From the NCBI GenBank assembly GCA_000310025.1, contig FN649727.1, positions 7,554,909-7,593,992 of the forward strand: DNA of 39,084 nt, read 5' to 3'. This document shows, in pieces, positions 20,857 to 32,000 of this stretch. This DNA comes from Ectocarpus siliculosus. Lineage: Eukaryota; Sar; Phaeophyceae; Ectocarpales; Ectocarpaceae. The notes under the pieces were generated by a model. The model searched no databases. It was not told the DNA's origin and was given only the letters and a program-made list of their open reading frames with translations. Positions within the stretch are counted from its first letter, which is position 1. Each line of letters begins with the position of its first letter. The position numbers and the translations under genes were made by a program.

Positions 20857-22226
20857 TTTCGGGTCGAGGAAAAAATTATCTGTCTCTCTCTCTCGCCCTC
20901 TGATGCCAACCTTTTCACTGTTTCCCCCTCTCTGCCTCCCCCCCCCCCCAACGACGACCCCCACCTTGACGTTGGCAGCGTCGACCTCCAAAACCTTGGT
21001 GGCCGCGCTCGCGGCGTCGAAGTACCGCTCCTCCTTCGTGCAAGCCAGCGCGAGGTTGAGCCTGAGCGACAGCAGCAGTGCCTTCGCCTGCTCGTCTGTT
21101 CCCAGCGTGGAGACGATCTTGATGCCCCTCTCATAATGCTTAGCGGCGCCGGCGCTGTCGCTCGCCGCGATGCACACGTTGCCCTTGTCCTTGTACCCCA
21201 TGGCCTGCGTCGATATTCCGCGGGGGAGGCATCGGGGGGGCGGGGGTACTTCTTTCTTTGCTTGCCGGTCCGTGGGGGTGTACTTACACGCGTGCGTGCC
21301 TCGACTATCTCACCAGTACGTACGCATCTCTTACAGGTGCCAAAAGGGTACTCTCACAATTGATCAAGACTGTAGGAGGTACATATGCACATTCTTGCCG
21401 CGCTGGACGTGAACATCTCGAAAAGTCTCTGGCCCCAGCCTCATTAGGCAAGACACACCACCGACCGCTACATAGTGATAGCAACTACCCTCCAAGTAAG
21501 AGGGTCGAAAGCGTCCGGCGAGCCAGTCGCGAGGGGTGGGGTGATCGAAACATGTGTGTGGTACATCGAAAGCGCGCGTAAAAACAGCGGGGGAACCATG
21601 TCAGCCCTCCGAATACTGCACCCTAACGCTCTGCTCGTGTTCTGCGCGTTGGCGAGCTTTCGCATAGCAGGCGGGCAGGCAGGCCTCCGATGGCCTCTCG
21701 GACTGGGGCACACGACAACATAAACGGTGCTGCTTCTTCTCAACGAGGCGCGCATGCCGGGGGGAGGGGGAGGAGGTAACGTGTTGTTGTGGTCTTTTCT
21801 CGCCCCCTTCTGCGGAGTCATCTGAATAGATGCCGAATCCGTCTTCGGGACAGCAAGTCGGGCTCGGGACTAATTCAAGGCTGCGCTTGTCTTGCCTACT
21901 AGGTGCACCCGTTTGTCACCCCCCATCACGTGCAAGCAGGCATACCATGCAAACGGTACCTTGATGAGCTTCTCCTCGGGGGTCTTGCTGTTTTTAGTCG
22001 CCGCCGCCGTGCCGCCGTCGCCCCCGCCACCGCCGCCCCCCGTCGCCTCCGTGTCGTCGTCCGAGTCGGAGCCGGAAGATCCCTCTGCGGCCGCATCTCC
22101 CGACGCAGCAGCCGACGAGCCATTGGTTCCTTCTGCTGTCGCTACTGCTGCTGCTGCTGCTGCTGCCTTCTCTGGATGGGCGGCCGTCTCTGCTGGAGGC
22201 GGGAAGACGGCGTTAGGATCGGTCAT
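15343..22226 (-). CDS. TPR - Aha1 N-domain fusion, predicted Hsp90 co-chaperone, 11 exons
   Basis: The exons (minus) are 22226-21960, 21204-20965, 20507-20388, 19830-19738, 18847-18709, 18457-18198, 17565-17426, 17144-16985, 16421-16266, 15997-15887 and 15477-15343. They total 1821 nt, 606 aa, with every junction in phase (eight phase 0, one phase 1, one phase 2). Residues 1-89 are an Ala/Gly/Asp-rich leader. Residues about 90-240 are three TPR-like helix pairs with KDKGN, LRLNLALACTK and K-ALFRRG, followed by a charged extension (KKEKESYGGLFDK) typical of TPR immunophilins. A coiled-coil, Lys/Glu-rich linker follows, with a small block ending KKQGYCYFKRTLSEQDQQLL. Residues about 390-606 fit the Aha1 N-terminal domain: SAWNNAGTWEE...W...KL (human NNWHWTE...W), a VTSVE..EADARV...KTKHLFEFNVKVKF strand pair, KTYKATLEFLDM, and a final helix. 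Aha1 stimulates the Hsp90 ATPase; TPR clamps bind the EEVD tail. Intron 4 has a GC-AG boundary. The acceptor of exon 11 is the weakest. Confidence 0.85.
18458..18625 (-). repeat. Tandem duplication of the acceptor junction in intron 5 of the TPR-Aha1 gene
   Basis: On the minus strand the real border reads GTTCTCGGCACGGCAG / AGGCGGAGGAGAAGG (exon 6 starts at 18457). About 85 nt upstream, the intron contains GTTCTTGATGCGTGGCAG / AGGCACAGGAGAAGG (border at 18542), followed by the same GCCGTCTCCT.. CTTTGTTGG-like spacer. The duplicated unit therefore includes the polypyrimidine tract, the AG and the first 15 nt of the exon. A trace of a third spacer lies near 18600. Confidence 0.7.
20314..20355. 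repeat. (CAG)14 array in intron 3 of the TPR-Aha1 gene
   Basis: A pure CAG run (CTG in the transcript sense), followed by interrupted CAGTAG units, ends about 30 nt from the exon 3 donor. Confidence 0.95.
20810..20854. repeat. (CAG)15 array in intron 2 of the TPR-Aha1 gene
   Basis: A second pure CAG run (CTG in the transcript sense) lies in the neighbouring intron. In two minus frames it gives long poly-Cys or poly-Ala runs, which are not coding because the exon ends at 20965. Confidence 0.95.
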
Positions 22227-23628
22227 ATACGAGCTTGCGGTGCATTATTTCGTGTACAACAGGAGTTGTATGCATACTACAACAATACCTACGCGGTTCC
22301 TCTGCGGGAGGTAGCAGGTGGTTTGCCTCCCGGGGGCGACGCAAGAGGACATGGCCAATCAATGTCATCGCGGTCGCAGGTTGGTCGTCATTACGTTCGG
22401 TAGTGCCGGCTTACGTGCAACCTGCATACTAAAAATTTGCCTGGAATTTGCATCATATATGCCAAGTTGTATATGTGCGGGGTATTTTGTTTTCTCCCGC
22501 CGTGACTTTCCCTTGTGCGCGAGTGTGTGCTGTTAGGCTAGCGCTGTCTTTGCTGCAGGTCCTACTGCTGTAATCCGCTGCGTTTGATCACTTTCTCTTC
22601 TTGTGTGATCGTGTTCGTTCCCCATGGTCTGTGGAAATTTTTCACGCATACACCACACAACAACGGATCAAAGAGACGCTCAACGTGCCCAAGAACTGCT
22701 ACCTTACTTACCAAAGTTCTTTTTTTTACTTTTTCCATCTTTCGGAAGTGAAAAAATGAACGTAATTAAAAAAAATTAACGCTGCCAGAGTTGTGCGAGA
22801 GGACTTCTGTGTCGGGTGGTGTGTTCCCGTGCGCATCAAGAGTCTTGATCCCCGCTGTGGGTACACATGCGCCAGTTGCCGTACGGCGGTTGTGCGCAAC
22901 AATCACAGCAGCAGGTGTGTGGGCGCGTGGGCGCGTGGCGCGTGGCGCGGGGTACAAAAAAATTTCTGTTTTCAGTTTTCGTGCCGTTCGAGGAGGGTTT
23001 TATGGTTCGGATTCCCAATCCCTGAAAAAAGAACCAGTCCCAGCGACTTTTAGGCAGCCCTAACGCGCACCACCGGTGTCTCGCGAGCCCCACACGTAAC
23101 GGGTAATGTACCGACGGGTCCTCTGCGTGCCATGCAGAAGAAAGTGCGAGAAAAAACGCTGTCCCAGCGGAGAAAAACGACCGTGAAGAGTAAAAAAGTC
23201 GAAATCCTACATATGCATATTTAGTGTCAAGAGGGAATGTGGTCGCCATCCAGGGCGTTGCCGGTGTAGCGGCTATGCTGCAGTGGTGCCAGTCACGCGA
23301 CCCTGTGGTCAATACTCAGGGCATGCCGCAAAACACGGGGTTTGCCCACGACTACCGTACGGCGGCCGGTAGCTGACCCCGTACCCCCTTGCACGGCGGT
23401 TGTATCATAGGGGGAGGGGTATCATACGTCATCGGAAGAACAAGGTGTGGTATCTACCGAGCAAAGTGTGTCACTCGTTAAACGTTATTCCCCACTTCGG
23501 AGGAACACGGTGGATTGATTTTCAAGGGCTTCCGGGGAAACAGGCCCACGAAAAAGGGAGTGGGTTTCCGGGCTTCCCCCCCCACCCCGTCAAACCCCTG
23601 AGAGCTTGGGGGGGGGGGGGGGCGTACT
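22227..23628. other. Upstream region of the TPR-Aha1 gene, no gene seen
   Basis: The region contains the 5' flank of the minus-strand co-chaperone gene, an AT-rich stretch (22715-22780) with runs of T and A, and a small GCGCGTGG tandem patch (22919-22950). Several GTTTCC/CGGGAAAC words near 23530-23580 also occur at 16600-16690. No supported exon. Confidence 0.45.
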
Positions 23629-24747
23629 CTTATGTTTTGCATGCCGTAGTCGTTAGACGATTGACCACGCGTCCTCGAGAGGACGGAGCATTGTTCCCAC
23701 AGGACCGATCACCGATGGCCAATCGTTCCTTCCTACTTTGCCAAAGGTGGCTCAAAAATGTCTTCCCTAGTCTGTCTATCCTCACGATATCCCTTCCCGC
23801 CTTTTCAAACCACTTCCTACTCCCCAGTACAGCTACCGTCCTCTCCTCTCTATTCCATGCCTCAAACATCTCCCTGTACGTCCCTTGTATTTTTCCCAGC
23901 TCAGTCATGTACACTTTCCTCTCCTCTTCGTACCACGGACATTCCGCGACTACATGAACACGGTCTTCGCATTCGAAGCCGCAATCATATTTGAACTTGT
24001 CGTCTTCGTCGTCTACCGTCCTATGTCTTCGTCGGTCCTGAATTTGACCTTAAGCTTTGTCCCTGCATCCATTGGTCCATGTAGGTAATCCTTGAACCCT
24101 ATTCCTTCTTTCAACTTTCCGTACACTTCTAGACCCTCCTGATCCTCGGTTTCTTTCCTTAGATTATGTTTTTCTCTCTCTCGGCACAAGCAACAAATAT
24201 CTTCTCCTTGAACCCCTCTAGACCCTCCGTTTCCGGCGTTTCATCTTCGTCGATGTCTAACCCCTTCCATACGTCCTTCTGTGGGTTGTCTACCCCTGTT
24301 TTTGTTTGCCCACTTCGCCTCCCATACTATTCTTGGCAACCTCTCCTCTCCCATCCCGCACATGCGATACTGCCATGTCAGCTTCCTTGCGTCTCTTCCT
24401 GACCGCAGGGATTGGGTCCCCAATTCTGCCCTGACGGCTGCATTACTGTGCGCTTGGAGCATTCTAGGAAGAAAATCGCTGCTTTCATCTGCGCCGCCTC
24501 GAGTTCTTTCACTACCTTCTTTTTTCCTTCCCATACTTCTCCGGCGTACTCTAGCGGCGGTACGACTACGCTCTTCAAAACCGCCAATTTGATGCGTGTA
24601 TCGAGGTGCCGGTTTGCGAGTATTGGGTGCAGCTTCCCTGCTCGTGCTTTGCCCTTTTCCGCTCCTTGGGACATGTGTGCATTCCACGAGCAGTATTTTG
24701 CGATTTTTATTCCGAGGTAGGTGTACTGGTCCACTACGGCATTCTCC
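23629..24747 (-). mobile_element. Degenerate non-LTR (LINE) retrotransposon, 3' part
   Basis: On the minus strand, 24747 to about 24540 reads ENAVVDQYTYLGIKIAKYCS, WNAHMSQGAEKGKARAGKLH and LAVLKSVVVPPLEYAGEVWEG. This is the region after the catalytic core in LINE reverse transcriptases (YLG......W..H, then L..LY..V..P.L.YG.E.W). Further on, KLTWQYRMCGM..ERLPRIVW and, in another frame, an ECPWYEEERKVYMTELGKI segment match the C-terminal part of such ORF2 proteins (CP.Y..ER). Stops and frame changes break the reading, so it is dead. Its 3' end (23629-23745) is the tRNA-like block, and it ends in a C tract (minus sense). The 5' part, including the catalytic motif, is missing. Confidence 0.75.
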
Positions 24748-25290
24748 TGGGGGGGGGGGGGGGGTGTACTCATAGTCGTGCATGCCGTAGTCGTTTGACC
24801 ATTGACCTCGCATCCCTACAAAGCCGGGACGGAGCACGCCGGGTTCTCACCGGACCAGGCTCTCACATCACCAAGCGCGAAGCGCCGTGAGGTATTTGGC
24901 GAGTCGCATGAAGGGTGAGCTGCATCCTGCTAAGGGTGTTCGGCATCTTGTGCTTACTTCCTTGCGTACGGATGACAGCTACGTATGACTTAATTTATTT
25001 TCTGGTGCTTTCACTTCCAGAGACAGTTGTGAGCACTGTGTAACTGCCTCGAGGAAGCTTGACCATTTTAACACAACGTGGTACGATCATCCCCCGTTGC
25101 GCGGAGTGAGGTTTCTCGACCCCGCACAACATGATCTACTCGACCACCATTATGGTTACCGCCAAAAAAAAAAACGAGGTAAAAAAAAAAAACGGTAACC
25201 TGGTTGCCGAGTTCACGGAGTGAATTGGCTTGTTTTACAACGTCGTTGCCAAGCGACGAAAACCCAACCCCGATGACAAACACCGGGGGG
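24748..25290 (-). mobile_element. Dispersed element of about 0.5 kb with tRNA-like 3' end and C tail, left copy
   Basis: This element matches 36066-36577 in inverted orientation over almost its full length, with small indels (I estimate roughly 90% identity by eye). Read on the minus strand it begins in the CGTCGCTTGGCAACGACG block, passes GGTAACCATAATGGTGGTCG, CTCGAGGCAGTTACACAGTG and GCGCTTCGCGCTTGGTGATG, and ends GAGGTCAATGGTCAAACGAC, TACGGCATGCACGACTATGAG, TAC and a C run. No coding capacity is seen. It abuts the LINE fragment directly: its C tail touches the LINE sequence. Confidence 0.75.
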
Positions 25291-25364
25291 GGCGGCATGT
25301 TTTACAACGTCGTTGCCAAGCGACGAAAACCCAAACCCCGATGGCAAACATCGGGGGGGGGGGC
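25231..25364 (+). repeat. Two tandem 67-bp units
   Basis: Units starting at 25231 and 25298 share TGTTTTACAACGTCGTTGCC, AAGCGACGAAAACCCAA and a CCCCGATG.CAAAC..CGGGG palindrome-like end. The inverted copy near 36066 carries only one unit, so this duplication is local to the left copy. Confidence 0.85.
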
Positions 25365-25468
25365 GGGGGGGAGGTCTTTCGGGCCAAAACCGCGCCAAAA
25401 CTTTGTTTCAACCTTGCCCCCTCTTCCAATGCATGCATCCCGCAATGCGTCAAAATGGCTTCTTCCCC

Positions 25469-25568
25469 NNNNNNNNNNNNNNNNNNNNNNNNNNNNNNNN
25501 NNNNNNNNNNNNNNNNNNNNNNNNNNNNNNNNNNNNNNNNNNNNNNNNNNNNNNNNNNNNNNNNNNNN
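25469..25568. other. Assembly gap of 100 N
   Basis: Exactly 100 undetermined bases. The round number suggests a gap of unknown size. It lies just downstream of the orphan minus-strand exon and could hide its next exon. Confidence 0.99.
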
Positions 25569-25668
25569 AAGCCAGCACCTGAGAACGTTCACACAGCCAC
25601 GTCGGACTCGTAGCACGAGAGCTGTGCGCGAGCAATACTTGCTGCTCCCTTGCTTGCGTGTATCTCAC

Positions 25669-25738
25669 CTCCAGTCAACGCAGACGCCAGCGCTGGGGCG
25701 TCCACATCCATCGTTTCGGTGCTGCCGTTCTCATCCAT
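25669..25738 (-). CDS. Probable first coding exon of an unidentified minus-strand gene
   Basis: From an ATG at 25738 the minus strand encodes MDENGSTETMDVDAPALASA then LTG, ending at a good donor GTGAGA (25668 downward; phase 1). The acidic start with an MDVD motif is common in soluble eukaryotic proteins but not diagnostic. The continuation is not found: the next sequence holds the N gap and retroelement remnants, which would then lie in its intron. It is divergent from the SPX gene at 26088. It could also be an alternative 5' exon of the TPR-Aha1 gene (first exon 22226), but I found no matching acceptor. Confidence 0.4.
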
Positions 25739-26087
25739 AGCGGCTAAAGCAGGGGCCCACAGACCCACGCACGTGCACCCAGCTCTCCCCTTATTCGCCC
25801 GGTGTGGTACACACGCACACGTGGGTTGTACCCTGCAGAGTATCTGCACTCTCTCCACTCGCCTCTGCTCTGTCACTGTGCTGTCACGTCTGGTGGGCGC
25901 CTGGGGGTGACGCGATTCCTATGCATTTTGGGGCACCCCTCCACATGTGCGTACTTCTCCGCGGTGACAACGCAACAAACACACCAGCAGGTAAGTCCTT
26001 GCTTGTGCTGCGCGCGGCACTCAACCAAGCCAGGGGCTGGGGGCAGCAGACTGCCGGTAAGGGGGGAAGGAGGGAGGGAGGTAGACC
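25739..26087. promoter_or_regulatory. Divergent promoter between the orphan exon and the SPX-EXS gene
   Basis: The 349 bp between two divergent start codons contain a CT/GT-rich stretch and an AGGGAGGGAGGTAGACC purine run directly before the SPX ATG (26088). No obvious TATA box. Phosphate-responsive sites cannot be named by eye in this lineage. Confidence 0.35.
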
Positions 26088-29000
26088 ATGGTGCAATTCA
26101 GCCTCAAGCTCGAGGACAACCGGGTGGACAAGTGGTCATCGCAGTACTTGGACTACCGGAAACTGAAGAAGGCGATCAAGCAGATAGCTTCGCACCGAAA
26201 GACGGCCGCTCTTGTTGCCCAAAGGTAGGCCTGAGTTATGGCCTGCCGTGCGTGTAGTTAAAACGTTGAACCATTTACGCGCCCCTTGCAAGCTCCACGG
26301 TGAGAGGCAGCTCTTGGCCATATCATCTCTCAATCGGAAAGATACCCTTGTCTGAGTGCTGCTCTCAGCGGCATTGAAGACGGCTACTGCTTTCCTTGTA
26401 GCATGCCACACGAAGATTGCATTGTTGGAACAACCAACGTTAGATCTCCGCTGGCGTTATTTGGCAGCGTCAAGCGTCGGGGTTTACCTGCTGTGATGAT
26501 GAACACGGTACGTACACGGCACACGAAAAAGGGGGCAGCAGGCTTGCAATCTTGCAATGGGTGCGTACGCACCCGCGGTCCGCTGTAGGGCGTGCGCATC
26601 AACCACAGAACAAAACGCTCCAGCAACCATGCACCCTTGCCAGCATTATTTACAATGATGGTCGAATATTACCGTTCGTGCACATGTGTACCGAGTCGTT
26701 TTTTTATCGCACCCCGCAGCCCGGTGCCACCTCTCCGACCGGTGCCATCTCTCCGACCCCGGTGCGGAAATGCAATTAAATCCTTTCGTTCAGAATTTTC
26801 AAGGCACCCCGGTGCGATTTCTCCGACTGGTGCGATCCCCGATGAAATGCACACAGGTGTTGTATGCGCGCACCCCGGTGCCATCTCCCTGACCGTTGCC
26901 ACAGCAGTATTGATTGGTACCGAATATAGGCACCCACGCACGCACACGGTCTTTGCACACATGAATGTAGGTACCCACGCACGCACACGGTCTTCTGCAC
27001 ACACACGCATATATATCTGAGCCGGAAAAAAGGCGGCGACATACACACATACAACATACAGCAGTCGTGGCTCCGTTATAAGAGGGTACCTTACAAGAGG
27101 GGGTCGACTCGACTCGCTATAAATTAGTAGGGCTACCCTCTGTAGAGCCCGGACCCTTTATAGTGGGGTCACCCCACTATAGAGGGGGTTACCGCACTAT
27201 AAGGGGGCTTGTAAGCTAGGGACTGTCGCCTTTCACTCACGAACAAACGCACCTTCCTCACAACAAACGCCGCAGGAAGAATAGACCAGAGAGGAGCTGC
27301 CAAGGAATAGTGGTGTATTGGTGAAACTGGTGGCAAATGCAAGGGGGATATGATGCAAAGATGATGAAAGCACTCCGAAACGAACGCATGCGCAAAGTAG
27401 CAGCCTTGGGTAAACACGTGCAGCTCTCTTCTATTTTATTACTACCGTCTCTGTCTTAAATCTGGAGAGTAGCTTAGCCCCCCCCATTGCACCCCCTCAT
27501 GGGGTCACAGACCTTGGCCTTTCGAAGCACTTTCTTCTGTGTTAGCTGCACTGAGACTGGCGTGTTTTCATTGGTTAGCCGGTTAGCGCGGTCGATGCAA
27601 AAAAAAAAAGTAAGGTACAGCAGTAAACTACACACGAACACACACATCGCGGCGCTAAGTAGAAGCAGGGGGCTGCTTGTGCTAGGCTAGAATTTCGTCC
27701 CTTTGTGGTTGTTGTTGTTGTTGTTGTCTTGACGTTGAACTCGTGTCAGTTGCTAAATAATCCCAAACTCTAGCAAAGACGCGGTCCGTGGTCACAAAAA
27801 TGCTAGAGCCATCAGAAGATAGATCTAGAGAACACGCAAACTGGCAAGAACAGGGTACACAAGCCCGAAGAGGTACACCTATACATCCCTGCAGCACGTT
27901 TGCGTGCCCAAAACTGAAGTACCCGTCCACACACTTCATTCGACTACAGTACTGTATACAGCAGCATCATCCCCCCCGTCCCACACTGTACCAAAAGGAA
28001 TGTTTGTCGACTACAGCGTACAGCTGTCTGTCCTTTAGCATACGGTTGAACACCTGCAGCGCAGACAGTTAAGTTCTCCTCTAAATAAATATGGGCAATG
28101 TGTGTATGTTGGTGTGCGCCAGGGGCCAGGGGGAGGTAGATAGACCGTTTGTTGGTGCAATACAACACTTACTTATACCGTGTGTACATGAAGTTTCTCA
28201 TGTGGTCGGGGAGGTGTCCAGGAATTCTAACATGTCGGTTTTAATGCATGCATGAACATGCACTTTACCTCCTAGTGAAATGGCTGCGTCAACTTGGCTG
28301 CGAGGCAATTATTCTCTGGAGATGTTTCCACCCCATGAACTAAATACAAAACGGAAAGCGTTGGAAAGCGTTGCCGATACGATCACAATCACCCGGCTTG
28401 GTTTTGGCGTGTGAATTCGGGCAATCAGCCCACCACACGTGCGTACACTCCACCACGCCACTACATGCTTACACTACCTACTACACGGCATTGGTACGCT
28501 GTGCCGTAGTCAAAGTGCCTTTGTTGCTCGAGATTTCCCGATTTTCCCTTTTTTTTAAGAGGGTACCCTACTATGGAGCACCTTCATACAAGAAGGTAAC
28601 CCTCTTATACCGATACAAGAGGGGGCTCCGATACAAGAGGGCCGAGGGCCTTTGTCACACCACCCTCTTATAACGAAGCCACGACTGTACCCCGAAAAAA
28701 AGCGGCGAGATAGCGCATCTAAGTTGGTACCAGTTACACACGGTATCAATTGGTTCCCGCTTTCGTTTCGGTCTTCTTCAACGGATACCAGTACGTACGC
28801 AGAAGTACAACAGCTTCGGGTTGTGTACGGTGGGGTAGGGTGCGGCTTGTACGTTGTGTGCTTGGTTGAGTGTACGGTTGGCAACGCAACTTCCATGCCA
28901 ATAAAAATATGAAAACAACTGGCATCCCGCGTGAACCGCGACCATCCAATCATATGTAAAGGAGTGACGCTCCGCTGACTCCGTCCCCACGTGTAAAAGG

Positions 29001-32000
29001 TACGCACATGCACCTCATTCCGGCAGCTGAAAAGGAGTTCAATCTTTGATTTGGGGGTCGGAGAGATCGCACCGGGTGTGATCTCACCGACCCCGGTGCG
29101 TAAGTCGAATGAAATGTTCTCTTCTCGGGTTTTTTATCGCACCCCGGTGCCATCTCTCCGACCGGTGCCATCTCTCCGGCCCGTGCCAACTCTCCGACTC
29201 TTACGGTACTCAGCCAATAGACCCACGATCTCGACCATAGTTAGATGTTATGCATAGATACATGCTCATCTCTCCTGGCCTCACGCTCCCGGTTGTGCAT
29301 ACACGCAGGCGGGACTCTCACTCGCCGACTCTGACGGCCGTCCACACTGTTGTTGTTTGTTGTTTGCACGGTTTGCACGCTGTGTTCGCAACATATGTAA
29401 ACAACGGGTGTGCTGCATTTACGCGTGATGTGACACAGTCTAGTCTAACTGAGCAGTGCTGGCAGGCAATCATCTGCCCGGCTTAGGATTTGGCACGTGA
29501 AACAGCTGTACATTTATAGATAGTCACGACTTCTTTTACGAAAGGCTCGTTGGTGCTATTATAGCGCGTTCGCCGCGATCGCTGTTAAGTACGTTCCACA
29601 CCCCGTTACCGGTACCGCATCCGTGGCGCGCGAACTACCCAATAAGCGTACTGCTGTACGCCCGACCATTTTTAGCGCAACACCACAAGAAATAATTCCC
29701 GAGAAGGCTCGAATATACTTTACTTCTGTTGTCTTCTTTCACGATTAATAGAGGGCAAATAAATATAGTGCCAGTCTCCCAGCGCGCGCTCTCCCGGGGT
29801 TGCTATAATACAACAGCAACCGCAGCTGATTCATGGTGTACTCTATTGTTGTTGGTGTGGAAGGGTGTCTTCTTCACGTTGTTTACAAGCAAAACCTTCC
29901 GGTCTCCGCTCATCTCAGTACCTTGGAATATCCGTGGAATATCCGTATCGGTTAGTCCAACTGCTGCCCCTTCCGTGGTTGCAGGCCATCAAGAGAAGTA
30001 TCCAGTTTGCTTACTGCTGGTGACCCGGTTTCAACAAGATAATTCTCAGGGGGGGTGCGCTGAGGTTGAAGGCTTGGATCTGTTGTCAACCATTATTGTT
30101 TGGGGCAATGTATTCTTGGTGGTCTTCTCAATCCTCCCTGCCGTGCATGCTGGCGGCTCTTCTTCCAGAGGCGTTTGTTAAGTGTACCGAGTCTGGTTAC
30201 ACAGCAGTAGTCCGCATCCCACACACCACATAAGGCTGGGCTTGACCACTTTTTGTAGGTCTGTTTATGGTCTGTTCGTGTCTCTTTAGGTCTAACCAGT
30301 GTTGAAGGCTAGGACACACCGTGGCCGACCCAACCCAACCCAACCCTAAACCCTCACCCGCGGCCAACGCACGGCCTAGCGGCCGCGAACTGGGCGAGAA
30401 CGGTGAGAGGGCGCTGGACAGGGTCAAGGAACCAACGCCTGGCCAATCAGAGGGCGTGAAAAAGCGTAGATAGGAAGAGTCACTAACATACCGTAAGAAC
30501 TACTAATACTATTTTTTTGCTCCCAGAAGTCGCACCCACATATTGTATGTACTACATTGTAGCCTGCCAAGAGTTAGAGCGGAAGTACCCGCACAACTCT
30601 GGGAGTAACAGCAGCGTGGCGGGTCTTGTCCACAAACCAGACCCAGAGCGTGCAGCATAACAACGAATAGGCTGTGGTTGGGGTTGCGCTGGCTAGCGGC
30701 TGTGTGTAGATGGCTGCGGCCAGTGAGATCCCTGAGCTGCGCGGGCCGGGAATGCCCTCTATTAATAGTACATGCCTCAGCGGGAGGGGGGCACAAGCCA
30801 CAAACAACGCTTAAAAATAGGGGTTATGAATTTCACCCGACAACAACAACAACACCAACAACACCCAATCTAGCCGATGGTTCTGTCGATCTTTCCGGAC
30901 TTCAATTGATTATAAGAAGTCTGTTTTCTTCTTTTTGTTTTTTACATGAGCGCTGACAGAATTTCTTCGGGGTACGTGAGCTCAATCCGTCGCCACACAG
31001 AAGGTCCATTCGCTGACCTGCCCACTAGAAGGTCAAGGTTGCGAGGGTACCAACAATCTATTAATAGACTACCGGGCGACCGGCTACTGGGGTGTGAAAA
31101 TCCGGTCAACACGCGGTGGGTTTTGCAGAATGTCCTCTCGAAAATATCAAGAAACGCCTGCATATTTCGGTTTTCCGAAGCCTAACTCCAGGACGAATCT
31201 GCCATCGCGCCGCAACCGTCCGCCTCTTGAAAATATCAAGAAACGCCTGCATATTTCGGTTTTCCAAAGCCTAACTCCAGGACGAATCTACCGTCGCGCC
31301 GCAACCGTCCGCAGACGTCGCTGGTGTTCAATACTTGCAGTAAGATTGTAGCCCTTGTGATAGATACACTATTGCAGTGTACAGATTTGCGGCCCAAGAT
31401 TTTCGAAGCTACTGTAACCTTTTATGGTCGAGCTCGGTGTGAGCGATAAGCAGGATTTTTGAAGCTGCTGTGCGGTCCGCTTTTTGTTCGAACGCCTCAA
31501 AGGGTTCTGGGCTCCTCCCTGCAGCCTCTCGTGTTGCACGCACGTGCCCCCCCCGATGAAGGAGCTACAGAGAGACGACTGTTTTTGGGATTTTAATGGT
31601 GTAATCCCACAGCACGAGATGGATTTGGGTGGTGCCTGCCCAAAATAGGTCACTCGGGTGTTGAGTATGCGTGTCAAGAAATAAATGCTAACATGCAACT
31701 ACGGCAGTTACCCCCCGCGAAATTTGGCGTTTTGGAGGCAGTTAAGTGATTCGGTCCACACAGGCAGGGGACGGTTACGCTCAACATCAGGCATGCCCCG
31801 TAGCTGCACCGCCTCGCCACTCTCATGAAAGCTTAACCTACCCGTTGTGGTGGCGGGACTCCGAAATCGCTGTTTTGGATGCGTAGTCAGCGCTCACATC
31901 CAACAGAGTCGAACGCAGCCACGTCTCAAAACTAATTCAATCCTGCACTCGACTCCCCACCCCCCTATGCTACACAGGCGGGCACGGTACGGATCCGCCA

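Noticed and set aside
29729-30181. 150-aa open frame in SPX intron 1
   Set aside because: No recognisable domain and no promoter or splice evidence; typical random frame.
30328-30356. Telomere-like CCCAA/CCCTAAA run
   Set aside because: Only about 30 bp and degenerate; too short to claim a telomeric relic.
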